A stretch of 33,129 bases of DNA from Oscillatoriales cyanobacterium (GCA_004292745.1 RDXH01000160.1:1-33129); one strand, 5' to 3'; numbered from the stretch's first letter, positions 1 to 7,811 are shown. Numbers and translations: made by a program. The notes: generated by a model from the letters alone, not told the origin.

Positions 1-27
1 AAATTGCCGATCGACTGTGATAAAATT

Positions 28-366
28 ATGGAAGTACAACCCAGGGAAATTCGACGTTACACTACAGCAGAGGGTAGAGCGCCATTTACTGAGTGGCTTG
101 ATTCCCTGCGCGATCGGAATGTTAGATTTAGAATCAAGTCTAGGCTTGACCGAGTTGAGCAAGGTAATCTCGGAGATTTTAAGTCGGTGGGAGAAGGAGT
201 TTTTGAACTCAGAATTAATTATGGCCCAGGCTACCGCGTCTATTTCGGACAAGTTGGTTTGACAATTGTGGTAATCCTCATAGCTGGGGATAAAAGCACC
301 CAAGCACAAAACATTCAACAAGCTATAGAATACTGGAAAGATTATGAACAATGTGAAAATGCCTAG
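28..366 (+). CDS. RelE/HigB-like toxin, HI1419 (Gp49-like) family
   Basis: Predicted toxin of a type II toxin-antitoxin pair. The 112-residue protein fits the phage Gp49-like/HI1419 family of RelE-superfamily toxins, which are expected to act on mRNA at the ribosome. Family landmarks are visible: an FTEWLDSL segment near residue 22, a basic RIKSRLDRVEQGNLGD block, the YGPGYRVYF core strand and a GDKSTQ turn before a C-terminal helix rich in Tyr and Trp. An in-frame TTG lies at position 4, but ATG 28 gives the usual family length. The gene overlaps the antitoxin that follows, the usual toxin-first order of this family. Family assignment is firm; activity is inferred. Confidence 0.85.
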   Translation: MEVQPREIRRYTTAEGRAPFTEWLDSLRDRNVRFRIKSRLDRVEQGNLGDFKSVGEGVFELRINYGPGYRVYFGQVGLTIVVILIAGDKSTQAQNIQQAIEYWKDYEQCENA

Positions 367-625
367 GAGTGATAGCTACCGCGAGTACCTCATTGAATCT
401 CTGAAAGAGCCGGAAGAATCTGCTGGGTATCTTGAGGCTATCTTGGAAGAGAAAGATGCTGAACCTGAATTGCTCAGAAATGCAATTAGAAAGGTAATTG
501 AGGCTCGAATCAGGATGAATGCTCTTTCGGATTCAATTACTGTGGAAGATGGTGAGTTGGGCGTTGAGTCGGAATCAACGATGATTGAGGAATCAAAGTT
601 ATCGCGGGAAACAGCTAATTTGTAG
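344..625 (+). CDS. Antitoxin, HI1420 family, probably C-terminally truncated
   Basis: Partner of the preceding toxin. The N-terminal half (YREYLIESLKEPEESAGYLE, then LLRNAIRKVIEAR) matches the conserved start of HI1420-family antidotes, which normally continue into a helix-turn-helix DNA-binding domain. Here that second half is mostly missing. After RMNALSDSI comes an acidic stretch (TVEDGELGVESEST), then KLSRETANL and a stop, roughly where family members continue from a recognition-helix motif like LSRESLYRAL. The start may be ATG 344 or ATG 359; both overlap the toxin end. The protein could still neutralise the toxin, but autoregulation of the operon is doubtful. The truncation is judged from remembered family sequences, not an alignment. 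Confidence 0.75.
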   Translation: MNNVKMPRSDSYREYLIESLKEPEESAGYLEAILEEKDAEPELLRNAIRKVIEARIRMNALSDSITVEDGELGVESESTMIEESKLSRETANL

Positions 626-680
626 CTGATTGTAGCTTTTTTATAGATCGCACATGAGGTTAATCTAGATTATCGGTTGT

Positions 681-814
681 GTGGGGGCGGGTTTATCTAG
701 ATTGTTTGTTGGTATTAAATATTATTCGTAAAACCCGCCCCTACAGGTCATGTAGGGGCGGGTTTTACAAATAGTCTACGTCGGAAACCAAAAATATAAT
801 AAACCCGCCCCCGC
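681..814. repeat. Nested inverted repeat (G/C-rich cyanobacterial palindrome)
   Basis: The core is an 18-bp perfect inverted repeat at 728-745 and 751-768 (GTAAAACCCGCCCCTACA and its complement) around a 5-base loop. An outer pair at 681-694 and 801-814 (GTGGGGGCGGGTTT against AAACCCGCCCCCGC) is nearly perfect, so the whole stretch can fold as a hairpin within a hairpin. It follows the toxin-antitoxin pair and could act as its terminator, but it lacks a T-run and looks more like a dispersed palindromic repeat. Nothing coding is seen between 626 and 865. Confidence 0.8.
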
Positions 815-865
815 CCAAGGACAAAATTGCGTTGGATTAGCAAGAACAGAATTTATAATTGTTAA

Positions 866-901
866 GTTTCCATTCAATTAGTTTCCCCAGCGAGTGGGCA
901 G
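866..901 (-). CRISPR. Isolated relic CRISPR repeat
   Basis: This 36-base stretch matches the repeat of the neighbouring array at 33 of 36 positions. The differences are at repeat positions 25, 34 and 36, two of them at the terminal GGGGAC end. It lies 373 bases outside the array, beyond the array's left end, with no companion repeat. The decay and position suggest an old leader-distal unit separated from the array, which fits a trailer end on the left. Confidence 0.85.
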
Positions 902-1026
902 ATCTACCTTTTGAGCATTAGCTTGAGTGACTAAATCTCGAAGCACACCCCGGACAAATTTTTGGAGTGGTTTAAGAAGATTTTTTGGCATCTACAGATT
1001 AATCAAAATCAATAATTTACCTTAAT

Positions 1027-1257
1027 TTATCTTGTATGATCCCATACCTTTTTAACCCCATAAGCAGCCAGTCCTGCTACGGCTACAATTCCTGCGGCTG
1101 GTAGTGCAACAGCCGTTGTTGTTGTGAACCCTAAAACACCTAGAATGCCAGGAGCAGTAGTAGTTACTGTAGCCACTGTGACAGAACCTAAACCAGCTAC
1201 TGTTGAGGAAGCAGCCGTAATAGCACCTAAAATTGCAGAATCTTCATGATCTAACAT
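1027..1257 (-). CDS. Small hydrophobic, probably membrane, protein beside CRISPR array
   Basis: A 76-residue protein that I do not recognise. It has a short acidic start (MLDHEDS), then almost entirely Gly/Ala/Val/Thr sequence with two likely membrane helices (about residues 8-42 and 46-70), and a basic end (KKVWDHTR). On the minus strand, a GGGAG Shine-Dalgarno-like stretch sits about ten bases before the ATG, supporting translation. The start is only 17 bases from the left-most repeat of the array, and a relic repeat lies beyond its 3' end. If the array is transcribed leftward, this gene would sit immediately downstream on the same strand. A CRISPR-linked membrane peptide, a bacteriocin-like peptide or an unrelated small gene are all possible. 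Confidence 0.55.
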   Translation of the reverse strand: MLDHEDSAILGAITAASSTVAGLGSVTVATVTTTAPGILGVLGFTTTTAVALPAAGIVAVAGLAAYGVKKVWDHTR

Positions 1258-1274
1258 TAGTTAATTTCTCCCTT

Positions 1275-3050
1275 GTTTCCATTCAATTAGTTTTCCCAAC
1301 GAGTGGGGACAATAGGCGAGTTCGTAGTCCCCCCAACTTTGTTTAAAACGTTTCCATTCAATTAGTTTCCCCAACGAGTGGGGACAAAAACTGGAAAAAG
1401 TGGAAAAATAGCGGTAATACTAGCTTTCTGTTTCCATTCAATTAGTTTCCCCAACGAGTGGGGACATGAAGAAATCAAAAGTCATCTAATGTCTGTCTAT
1501 CCTTTCTACAGTTTCCATTCAATTAGTTTCCCCAACGAGTGGGGACATAACCTAAGTTGTTTTAAAAATGCGATCGCCACTTCGTTTCCATTCAATTAGT
1601 TTCCCCAACGAGTGGGGACTGAAGAAATTGGCGCAAGCCTGAACCAGTTACTTGTTTCCATTCAATTAGTTTCCCCAACGAGTGGGGACAGGTATTAGTT
1701 ATCTTGTGAGCCAAAGACACCTGTAGTGTTTCCATTCAATTAGTTTCCCCAACGAGTGGGGACGCTTTAAAAATTATGGCTGCACCAGTAACGCTAACCG
1801 CATCGTTTCCATTCAATTAGTTTCCCCAACGAGTGGGGACTTGAGTGACAGCAAGTTGCTGATTTAAGGTGTTTGGGGTTTCCATTCAATTAGTTTCCCC
1901 AACGAGTGGGGACGTCTCAACTAGAAGATTTGGGCAAAAAACTAGGTTTCCATTCAATTAGTTTCCCCAACGAGTGGGGACGGTAAATATCAATGCTTCT
2001 CCACAGGCTGCTCTTGCGTTGTTTCCATTCAATTAGTTTCCCCAACGAGTGGGGACGTTTCCCGACGGTCAAATACCCGCTTTCTTTACCGCGTTTCCAT
2101 TCAATTAGTTTCCCCAACGAGTGGGGACTCTTGTTGAATACTATAAACTAGCAGACAAAGACATCCTCTTAAGTTTCCATTCAATTAGTTTCCCCAACGA
2201 GTGGGGACAGAATACAACCAAAAAGAATTGACACTCTCAGGGCGTTTCCATTCAATTAGTTTCCCCAACGAGTGGGGACAACTAAATTAGCATGATCGTG
2301 GACATAACAGTTTCTGAGTTAACAATCGTTTCCATTCAATTAGTTTCCCCAACGAGTGGGGACATGACAGTATGACAGTAAAGGGCAAATAATAGCAGGT
2401 TGTGTTTCCATTCAATTAGTTTCCCCAACGAGTGGGGACAAAACGTATCGAGATCAATTAGAACGTCAGCTAGAGTTTCCATTCAATTAGTTTCCCCAAC
2501 GAGTGGGGACTCTACGACAGGTTTTGACATTGGCAATAGTATTCTAGGTAAATGTTTCCATTCAATTAGTTTCCCCAACGAGTGGGGACACGCAAATGTG
2601 CGCAACACGATTGCGTCAAATAGGAAGTTTCCATTCAATTAGTTTCCCCAACGAGTGGGGACAGCACAGGAAAGAGTGCAAGCATATGAAGATGTACTGT
2701 TTCCATTCAATTAGTTTCCCCAACGAGTGGGGACCCAAGACGTCATGAGCGGTGAGAAGACCTTCTCTATGGCGTTGCTAGGAGTTTCCATTCAATTAGT
2801 TTCCCCAACGAGTGGGGACTTGTACTGCTAGTGCAGCCTCATTGCTAGCTTGGACTCCTGCATTGTTTCCATTCAATTAGTTTCCCCAACGAGTGGGGAC
2901 ACCTATCAGAGGCCCCCTAGCGCCTAGTGACTGGGAAGTTTCCATTCAATTAGTTTCCCCAACGAGTGGGGACCGAATCAAAGGTGGCGAACCCTTTGAG
3001 GCGATCGCATACACGTTTCCATTCAATTAGTTTCCCCAACGAGTGGGGAC
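1275..3050 (-). CRISPR. CRISPR array, 24 repeats and 23 spacers
   Basis: Twenty-four 36-base repeats begin GTTTCCATTC and end GAGTGGGGAC on the plus strand. Every copy from 1350 rightward is identical; only the left-most (1275-1310) differs, by one base. Spacers run 32-49 bases (mean about 40) and all look distinct; the wide length range is typical of type III or I-D arrays. Read on the minus strand, each repeat carries a 5-bp stem (CCCCA/TGGGG) and ends ATGGAAAC, like the 5' tag of type III crRNAs. The decayed left end and a promoter-like site at the right end favour leftward transcription. No cas gene is present in the window, so effector type is inferred only. Spacers 4 (1547-1583) and 23 (2974-3014) each contain a HIP1 octamer. 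Confidence 0.97.
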
Positions 3051-3056
3051 TCACCC

Positions 3057-3087
3057 ATTATACACCCCATACAGCGCAACGTGTCCA
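3057..3087 (-). promoter_or_regulatory. Possible CRISPR leader promoter
   Basis: On the minus strand a perfect TATAAT (3062 down to 3057) stands six bases before the right-most repeat. A TGGACA box (3087 down to 3082, five of six bases of the -35 consensus) lies 19 bases further upstream, slightly longer than ideal. Together they could drive leftward transcription of the array. The region 3051-3305 would then serve both as CRISPR leader and as the divergent trpB upstream region. This is inference from motifs; transcription would start close to the first repeat base, which is unusually tight. Confidence 0.4.
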
Positions 3088-3269
3088 GAGGCCATTTGCG
3101 AGGACTCCCAAAAATCTCTCTAAAAACAAGCTGTCACCCACAATAAAAATCGCTGAAACCCTTACAGAGCAATATATCGAAGGCTCGAACGAACTTCCGC
3201 CATCCCAGCGATTTTTTGCAGCCCTCGCAAAATTACCCGATCGCCCACCGCCCCGCCCCATCGACTCGA

Positions 3270-3275
3270 TATAAT
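3270..3275 (+). promoter_or_regulatory. -10 element for trpB
   Basis: A perfect TATAAT lies 30 bases before the GTG chosen as the trpB start, giving a leader of roughly 24 bases. It also argues against the longer reading frame beginning at ATG 3216, which would start upstream of this box. No convincing -35 box is seen in the GC-rich stretch before it. Confidence 0.5.
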
Positions 3276-3305
3276 AAAATCTGTCCCATTATCCCCACAA
3301 AGTCC

Positions 3306-4544
3306 GTGACAGTCACACCCCTGCGTCTCACCACCGAAACCACCGCCCAACGCCCCGACTCCCTCGGCAGATTTGGCAAATTCGGCGGCAAATATGTCCC
3401 CGAAACCCTGATGCCGGCTTTATTTGAGCTCGAAGCTGCTTTCCACAAATACCGCAGCGAGCCCGAATTTCAACAGCAACTCCAACAATTACTCAAGGAT
3501 TATGTCGGCCGCCCCAGCCCATTGTATTTCGCCGAACGCCTCACGGAGCATTATGCTAAACCAGACGGGACTGGCGCGCAAATTTACCTCAAACGCGAAG
3601 ATTTAAACCACACTGGTGCTCACAAAATTAACAACGCTTTGGCTCAAGCATTGTTAGCAAAACGCATGGGTAAAAAGCGGGTAATTGCGGAAACGGGAGC
3701 CGGTCAACATGGCGTTGCTACTGCTACAGTTTGCGCTCGTTTCGGTATCGAATGCGTTGTCTACATGGGCGTTCACGACATGGAAAGACAGGCTTTAAAT
3801 GTATTCAGAATGCGCTTGATGGGAGCGGAAGTTCGGGGTGTTTCAGCGGGTACTGGAACTCTTAAAGATGCTACTTCTGAAGCGATTCGCGATTGGGTAA
3901 CAAATGTCGAAACAACTCATTACATTCTCGGTTCCGTAGCGGGGCCCCATCCTTACCCGATGATGGTGCGCGATTTTCATGCAATCATCGGTCAAGAAAC
4001 TCGCAGTCAGTGTCTAGAAAAGTGGGGTGGTTTGCCGGATATTTTATTAGCTTGTGTGGGCGGCGGTTCTAATGCTATGGGTCTTTTCCATGAGTTTGTT
4101 GGGGAAGAAACTGTTCGGTTAATTGGTGTTGAAGCGGCGGGCGAAGGTGTGGATACTGAGAAACACGCTGCTACTTTGACTAAGGGAACTGTGGGTGTTC
4201 TGCACGGGGCGATGAGTTATTTGTTGCAGGATAATGAGGGCCAAGTCATCGAGCCGCATTCGATTAGTGCGGGTTTGGATTATCCTGGTGTGGGGCCGGA
4301 ACATAGTTATTTGAAGGATGTTGGTAGGGCTGAATATTATAGTGTGACTGATGCACAAGCTTTGGATGCTTTTCAACGGCTGTCGCAGTTGGAGGGGATT
4401 ATTCCGGCTTTGGAAACTGCTCATGCGATCGCCTTTTTGGAGACTCTTTGTCCGCAGTTGACAGGTAATCCGCGCATTGTGCTGAACTGTTCTGGACGTG
4501 GTGATAAGGATGTGCAGACTGTGGCGAAGGTTCTGAATATCTAG
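3306..4544 (+). CDS. trpB: Tryptophan synthase beta subunit
   Basis: Catalyses the last step of tryptophan synthesis, condensing indole with serine using pyridoxal phosphate (PLP), normally in an alpha2beta2 complex with TrpA. The 412-residue protein shows the family landmarks: [19 protein letters not shown] at the N-terminus, [14 protein letters not shown] with the PLP-binding lysine at residue 107, the glycine-rich phosphate loop [10 protein letters not shown], and NCSGRGDKD near the end. The frame is open back to ATG 3216, but the extra 30 residues are unconserved, so the GTG encoding MTVTPLRL is preferred. No other trp gene is in view, the usual scattered arrangement in cyanobacteria. Confidence 0.96.
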   Translation: MTVTPLRLTTETTAQRPDSLGRFGKFGGKYVPETLMPALFELEAAFHKYRSEPEFQQQLQQLLKDYVGRPSPLYFAERLTEHYAKPDGTGAQIYLKREDLNHTGAHKINNALAQALLAKRMGKKRVIAETGAGQHGVATATVCARFGIECVVYMGVHDMERQALNVFRMRLMGAEVRGVSAGTGTLKDATSEAIRDWVTNVETTHYILGSVAGPHPYPMMVRDFHAIIGQETRSQCLEKWGGLPDILLACVGGGSNAMGLFHEFVGEETVRLIGVEAAGEGVDTEKHAATLTKGTVGVLHGAMSYLLQDNEGQVIEPHSISAGLDYPGVGPEHSYLKDVGRAEYYSVTDAQALDAFQRLSQLEGIIPALETAHAIAFLETLCPQLTGNPRIVLNCSGRGDKDVQTVAKVLNI

Positions 4545-4613
4545 TTTAACGGAATTTTGGGCGATCGCTCTGTAGGAATTAGTAATACCAATTTCATAAA
4601 GTAGCGCTAGATA

Positions 4614-4650
4614 TTACCCCCCCAACCCCCCCTTATTAAGGGGGGGCTAA
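4614..4650. repeat. C-rich/G-rich palindromic repeat
   Basis: Two runs of seven to eight C residues precede CTTATTAAG and a seven-G run, so the right half (CCCCCCCTTA/TAAGGGGGGG) folds into a strong hairpin of about ten pairs. Similar elements occur at 5226-5252, inside glyS (9670-9882) and inside the oxidoreductase gene (27248-27469), making this a dispersed family. It could also help terminate trpB transcripts. Confidence 0.8.
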
Positions 4651-4716
4651 GACTTCATCCATAGCACATCTTTAGAAAAATGATATAACAATTAACTTGC
4701 TCTCTCGGTTTATGTC

Positions 4717-5223
4717 ATGTACAAATCTTTAGTTTTGATGTCCCTGGGATTGCTAACAATCCTGCCTAATTTTTCCCAGCTAATTCCTACAGAATCGCCA
4801 CCACAAAATTCCATGAATACTAATCTTGCTTCTAGTTCAATTGCTGATTTAGAAAAAGCGGCTAACCAACAGATTAATCAATATCGAGCATCTAAGAAGT
4901 TGCCGCCACTTAGTGTCGATCCGCGAATTAGTCAGCAAGCCAGGATTCACAGCGAAAATATGGCTAGTGGGAAGGTTAAGTTTAGTCATGATGGATTTGA
5001 TGGCCGGGCGAAGGCGATCGCGATTCCCTATCAAAGTGTAGCTGAAAATGTGGCTTACAATATGGGCTTCAGCGACCCGGTACGCAATGCTGTTGATGGT
5101 TGGATTAAGAGTGATGGCCACCGTAAGAATATGGAGGGTCAGTTTAATTTGACTGGGATTGGGATTGCGAAAAATGCGAAAGGGGAGTATTATTTTACTC
5201 AGCTTTTTGTCCGTAGTCGATAA
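4717..5223 (+). CDS. Secreted CAP-domain (SCP/YkwD-like) protein
   Basis: The 168-residue protein starts with a short basic segment and a hydrophobic stretch (residues 3-21), a likely signal peptide or membrane anchor, followed by a Ser/Asn-rich linker. From residue 43 it is a single CAP domain like Bacillus YkwD. The cavity residues are present: His91 in KFSHDGFDGR, Glu110 in SVAENVAYN and His135 in GWIKSDGHRKNM. It ends with the YYFTQLFV strand. It is about as short as bacterial CAP proteins get, with no cell-wall or repeat domains. Function in bacteria is poorly defined; an extracellular role is inferred from the signal sequence. Confidence 0.88.
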   Translation: MYKSLVLMSLGLLTILPNFSQLIPTESPPQNSMNTNLASSSIADLEKAANQQINQYRASKKLPPLSVDPRISQQARIHSENMASGKVKFSHDGFDGRAKAIAIPYQSVAENVAYNMGFSDPVRNAVDGWIKSDGHRKNMEGQFNLTGIGIAKNAKGEYYFTQLFVRSR

Positions 5224-5225
5224 GA

Positions 5226-5390
5226 ACCCCCCCCTACCCCCCCCAAGGGGGGAAAAGAAGGAAGAAGGAAGAAGGAAGAAGGAAGAAAGTTTTAATTTAA
5301 CTGCAAATGCCCAATGACCAATGCCCAATGCCCCATGCCCCATTCCCAATGCCCCATGCCCAATGCCCAATTACCAATTACCAATTCTCA
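5226..5390. repeat. Composite repeat: C/G palindrome, GGAAGAA tract, CCCAATG heptads
   Basis: Three repeat types fill the gap between two genes: a C-run/G-run palindrome (5226-5252), about five copies of GAAGGAA (5253-5289), and heptads of the type ATGCCCA/ATGCCCC (5306-5377). The ATGs in the heptads open a false N-terminal extension of the next reading frame. Confidence 0.85.
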
Positions 5391-5393
5391 ATA

Positions 5394-6026
5394 ATGGAAT
5401 TTCCTAATTTTCAAGTGTGCGATCGCGATCTTCCCGATTCTCTCTTATCTTACTATTTGACCGCAGGGGCGATCGCTGTTGATACCGAAACCATGGGTTT
5501 GATGCCCTGGCGCGATCGCCTGTGTTTGGTGCAGTTGTGCAACCCGGAAGGTAAAGTTGTCGCGATCAAAATTGCTAAAGGTCAAAAAGAAGCGCCCAAT
5601 TTAAAGAAATTAATGGAAGCTGAGAATATTGAAAAAGTATTTCACTTTGCCCGCTTCGATATGGCAACAATGCGTTACAATTTAAGTATTGACATTGCGC
5701 CGGTTTTCTGCACTAAAATAGCTAGTAAACTTGCTAGAACTTACACTAACAGACACGGACTGAAAGAGTTAATTCTCGAACTGGAAAAGGTAGAATTAAA
5801 TAAAACTTCTCAAAGTTCTGACTGGGGAAATGCAATTAGTCTTTCCGACGATCAACTAAATTATGCTGCCAATGATGTTCGCTATTTGTTGAGTGCTAAA
5901 CAGAAGTTGACGGCGATGTTGCAGCGAGAGGAACGTTGGGAAGTTGCACAGCAATGTTTTCAGTGTTTGCCCGTTTTTGTAAGTTTGGATTTATTGCAAT
6001 ACAAAGATGTTTTCGAGCACGGGTGA
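5394..6026 (+). CDS. Ribonuclease D-like 3'-5' exonuclease
   Basis: A 210-residue DEDD-superfamily 3'-5' exonuclease consisting of the catalytic domain only, without the HRDC domains of E. coli RNase D. Metal-binding motifs are clear: Asp30 and Glu32 in AVDTETMGL (Exo I), the FHFARFDMATM segment with Asp89 (Exo II), and the YAANDVRYLL motif with Tyr157 and Asp161 (Exo III, DEDDy type). Short proteins of this kind are common in cyanobacteria and are expected to trim RNA ends. The frame is open back to 5307, but that extension is encoded by heptad repeats (MPNDQCPMPHAP), so ATG 5394 (MEFPNFQV) is chosen. Confidence 0.9.
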   Translation: MEFPNFQVCDRDLPDSLLSYYLTAGAIAVDTETMGLMPWRDRLCLVQLCNPEGKVVAIKIAKGQKEAPNLKKLMEAENIEKVFHFARFDMATMRYNLSIDIAPVFCTKIASKLARTYTNRHGLKELILELEKVELNKTSQSSDWGNAISLSDDQLNYAANDVRYLLSAKQKLTAMLQREERWEVAQQCFQCLPVFVSLDLLQYKDVFEHG

Positions 6027-6116
6027 TATCACCATAACATTGTAGGGACACGGCACTGCCGTCTCCTGATTTTTTACTAAAATTGATCTGCTATATAGCC
6101 TTTCTCAATCTTAGTG

Positions 6117-6155
6117 AGGTATGCCCAATGCCCAATGCCCTATGCCCTAGGCCCC
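6117..6155. repeat. CCCAATG/CCCTATG heptad repeat
   Basis: Five heptads of the ATGCCCA/ATGCCCT type lie between the convergent exonuclease gene and the PilB-like gene. They belong to the same STRR family as at 5306, 14677 and 18877. Confidence 0.8.
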
Positions 6156-6161
6156 ATATTA

Positions 6162-7256
6162 TTACTCAATATAGTGTTGATTCATCAAAGCTTCTATTTG
6201 ATCGTCAACATTTCTAATTACTTTTTCCAAGGCTGGTAAACCATCTAAGGGCAAGGGACCAAGTCGAGTGCGATCGCGAATTTGATTCACTTTTCGCTGC
6301 AATTCCTGAGCTAATTTTAGTGCATCCCGACTCAAATTAGACAACTGTTGCTGCTCATAAAACCTCAAAGCAGCCCCCCGCAACACTTGCAGCGTCGCTT
6401 CTTCACCGCCGCCCACAGGCATCACCCGCAAGCGCAATAACAAATGAGTTTCTTGATAAATTCGCTCAACTTCCACCTGTTCTATGTGTTCCACCCTACT
6501 CACAGGCATATCTGTCATCCGCTTCAACTCGTCGATGACTTCTTGAAACAATAGGGGATTGATATCTTCAAGCATTGATTTCAAAATGCCGTCTTGACTC
6601 CACAGAATCCGGCCTTGCAACGGCTGTCGCTCAAAAAACAGGCGGCCGATACCTTCTCGTAATATTTTGCCAAGCAATTCATGCAGCAATTGTCGCGCGG
6701 GTAATTTTGCCAAATGTTCCATGGGACTTGACAAGTGCAAGGGTTCTATCTCCAAAACTGGCAACCCGATTTCTGGGTGGGAAACCTCAGAATCTGGTTT
6801 AATTACTTTTGGCGCAGGTTTTAAGCCCAAGCTGTTGGGAGGTTCGGGTTCTGGCGCTGAGTGCACTGTTTCTGCTTTTGGCCATGACTGTACCGTTGTC
6901 TTGTTCCCCAGAGAGGGATTTGTCTGGGTAAAAGCTGCTGTGGTGGCTGTGGGCACTGCTTCTCTTGGTTGGTTAGCGTGCAGCAAGTATGCTGAGAGGA
7001 TTGAGTGCTGAGTTTCTGATGAAAGTTGCTCCGTGGTAACAGAGCAATTCATGTAAGCTAAAATTCGCTGTACATAGTCTAAAGCCGAGTCATCTTGTAG
7101 ATCGACTACGCCCAGTTTTAATATATTACCTTCTAGAGATAGAGGCAAAACTTGATAGTAAAGACAGGCTTCAAAGGGGACAACCGTATCGATTAATGAA
7201 AATATTCGATCGGTGTTGATGACCGTCGCTGAGTTTGTTGGAGATGTGTATACCAT
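6162..7256 (-). CDS. GspE/PilB-like protein lacking the ATPase module
   Basis: The 364-residue protein has an N-terminal domain (about residues 14-95) like the MshEN/T2SSE-N domain of secretion and pilus ATPases, with LPLSLEGNILKLGVVDL as its core. A proline-rich variable linker spans 100-165. A second domain (about 180-300) resembles the N2 domain of PilB: LLHELLGKILREGIGRLFFE, then GRILWSQDGILK, where the family has the ASDIHIEP and RYRIDGVL segments. It ends in a helical, coiled-coil-like tail (residues 305-360). No Walker A or B motif exists, so it cannot be a motor by itself. It may be a regulatory or scaffold partner of type IV pilus or secretion ATPases, and MshEN domains often bind cyclic di-GMP. 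The domain calls are by eye. Confidence 0.6.
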   Translation of the reverse strand: MVYTSPTNSATVINTDRIFSLIDTVVPFEACLYYQVLPLSLEGNILKLGVVDLQDDSALDYVQRILAYMNCSVTTEQLSSETQHSILSAYLLHANQPREAVPTATTAAFTQTNPSLGNKTTVQSWPKAETVHSAPEPEPPNSLGLKPAPKVIKPDSEVSHPEIGLPVLEIEPLHLSSPMEHLAKLPARQLLHELLGKILREGIGRLFFERQPLQGRILWSQDGILKSMLEDINPLLFQEVIDELKRMTDMPVSRVEHIEQVEVERIYQETHLLLRLRVMPVGGGEEATLQVLRGAALRFYEQQQLSNLSRDALKLAQELQRKVNQIRDRTRLGPLPLDGLPALEKVIRNVDDQIEALMNQHYIE

Positions 7257-7811
7257 TAGTTAATAAGTAATAGTTGGGGACAAGCGCGATCGCGCTTTTT
7301 GCGACACACCAACCTCATCCATCAAATTAAACGCTGTAACTTCCCTGACAGGGCAGAAGTCTGAAAGCTGAATGTTCTTTTGAATAAAAATCGTGAGTCC
7401 AAGTCCCCCCCTAGGATCGATCGTCCTTAATAGGGTTTTGTGACTAATTCACAAATTTTAAATATGCACCACAACTGAATAATTTATAGACAACCGCTTC
7501 AATTGACTTCAAATCATGATTTGTCAGGGCCCACATTTGGCAGCATCGCTCGGAGGCGTTGCTTGCTAGATACGTGAGTGTAATAGTTAATTTAGGATTA
7601 GGTAGAAAATCCTGAGAAGTCGATCGTGCTGCTAGTATCTTATCCTACCAAGCAGTAGTCGCAGTTAATTGCTCACAATTAAGCGATCGCGATCGCGTCA
7701 CTTTCAATTTAGCAATTGACACAAAATAAACCGGATCGGGAACTGATTTGTATCGAGCATAGAAGCAAAATGTTACAAATAATTAACTATTAGCAATGGT
7801 CTGCAACAGAT
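7257..7811. other. Gene-free interval between two minus-strand genes
   Basis: No convincing gene or RNA is visible in these 555 bases. It holds a 16-bp perfect palindrome with a HIP1 core (7282-7297, AAGCGCGATCGCGCTT) followed by a short T-run, and an overlapping double HIP1 (GCGATCGCGATCGC, from 7683). It probably carries the promoter of the PilB-like gene. Confidence 0.5.

Noticed and set aside
1378-3274. Several open frames inside the CRISPR array on both strands
   Set aside because: They consist of the repeat translated in one frame (for example FHSISFPNEWG) joined by spacers, so they are by-products of the array.
3216-3305. N-terminal extension of trpB from ATG 3216
   Set aside because: It has unconserved sequence, lies upstream of the TATAAT box, and the GTG at 3306 matches the usual TrpB start.
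4849-5370. 173-codon minus-strand frame across the CAP gene
   Set aside because: It is antisense to a clear CAP domain, and its start is made of heptad repeats.
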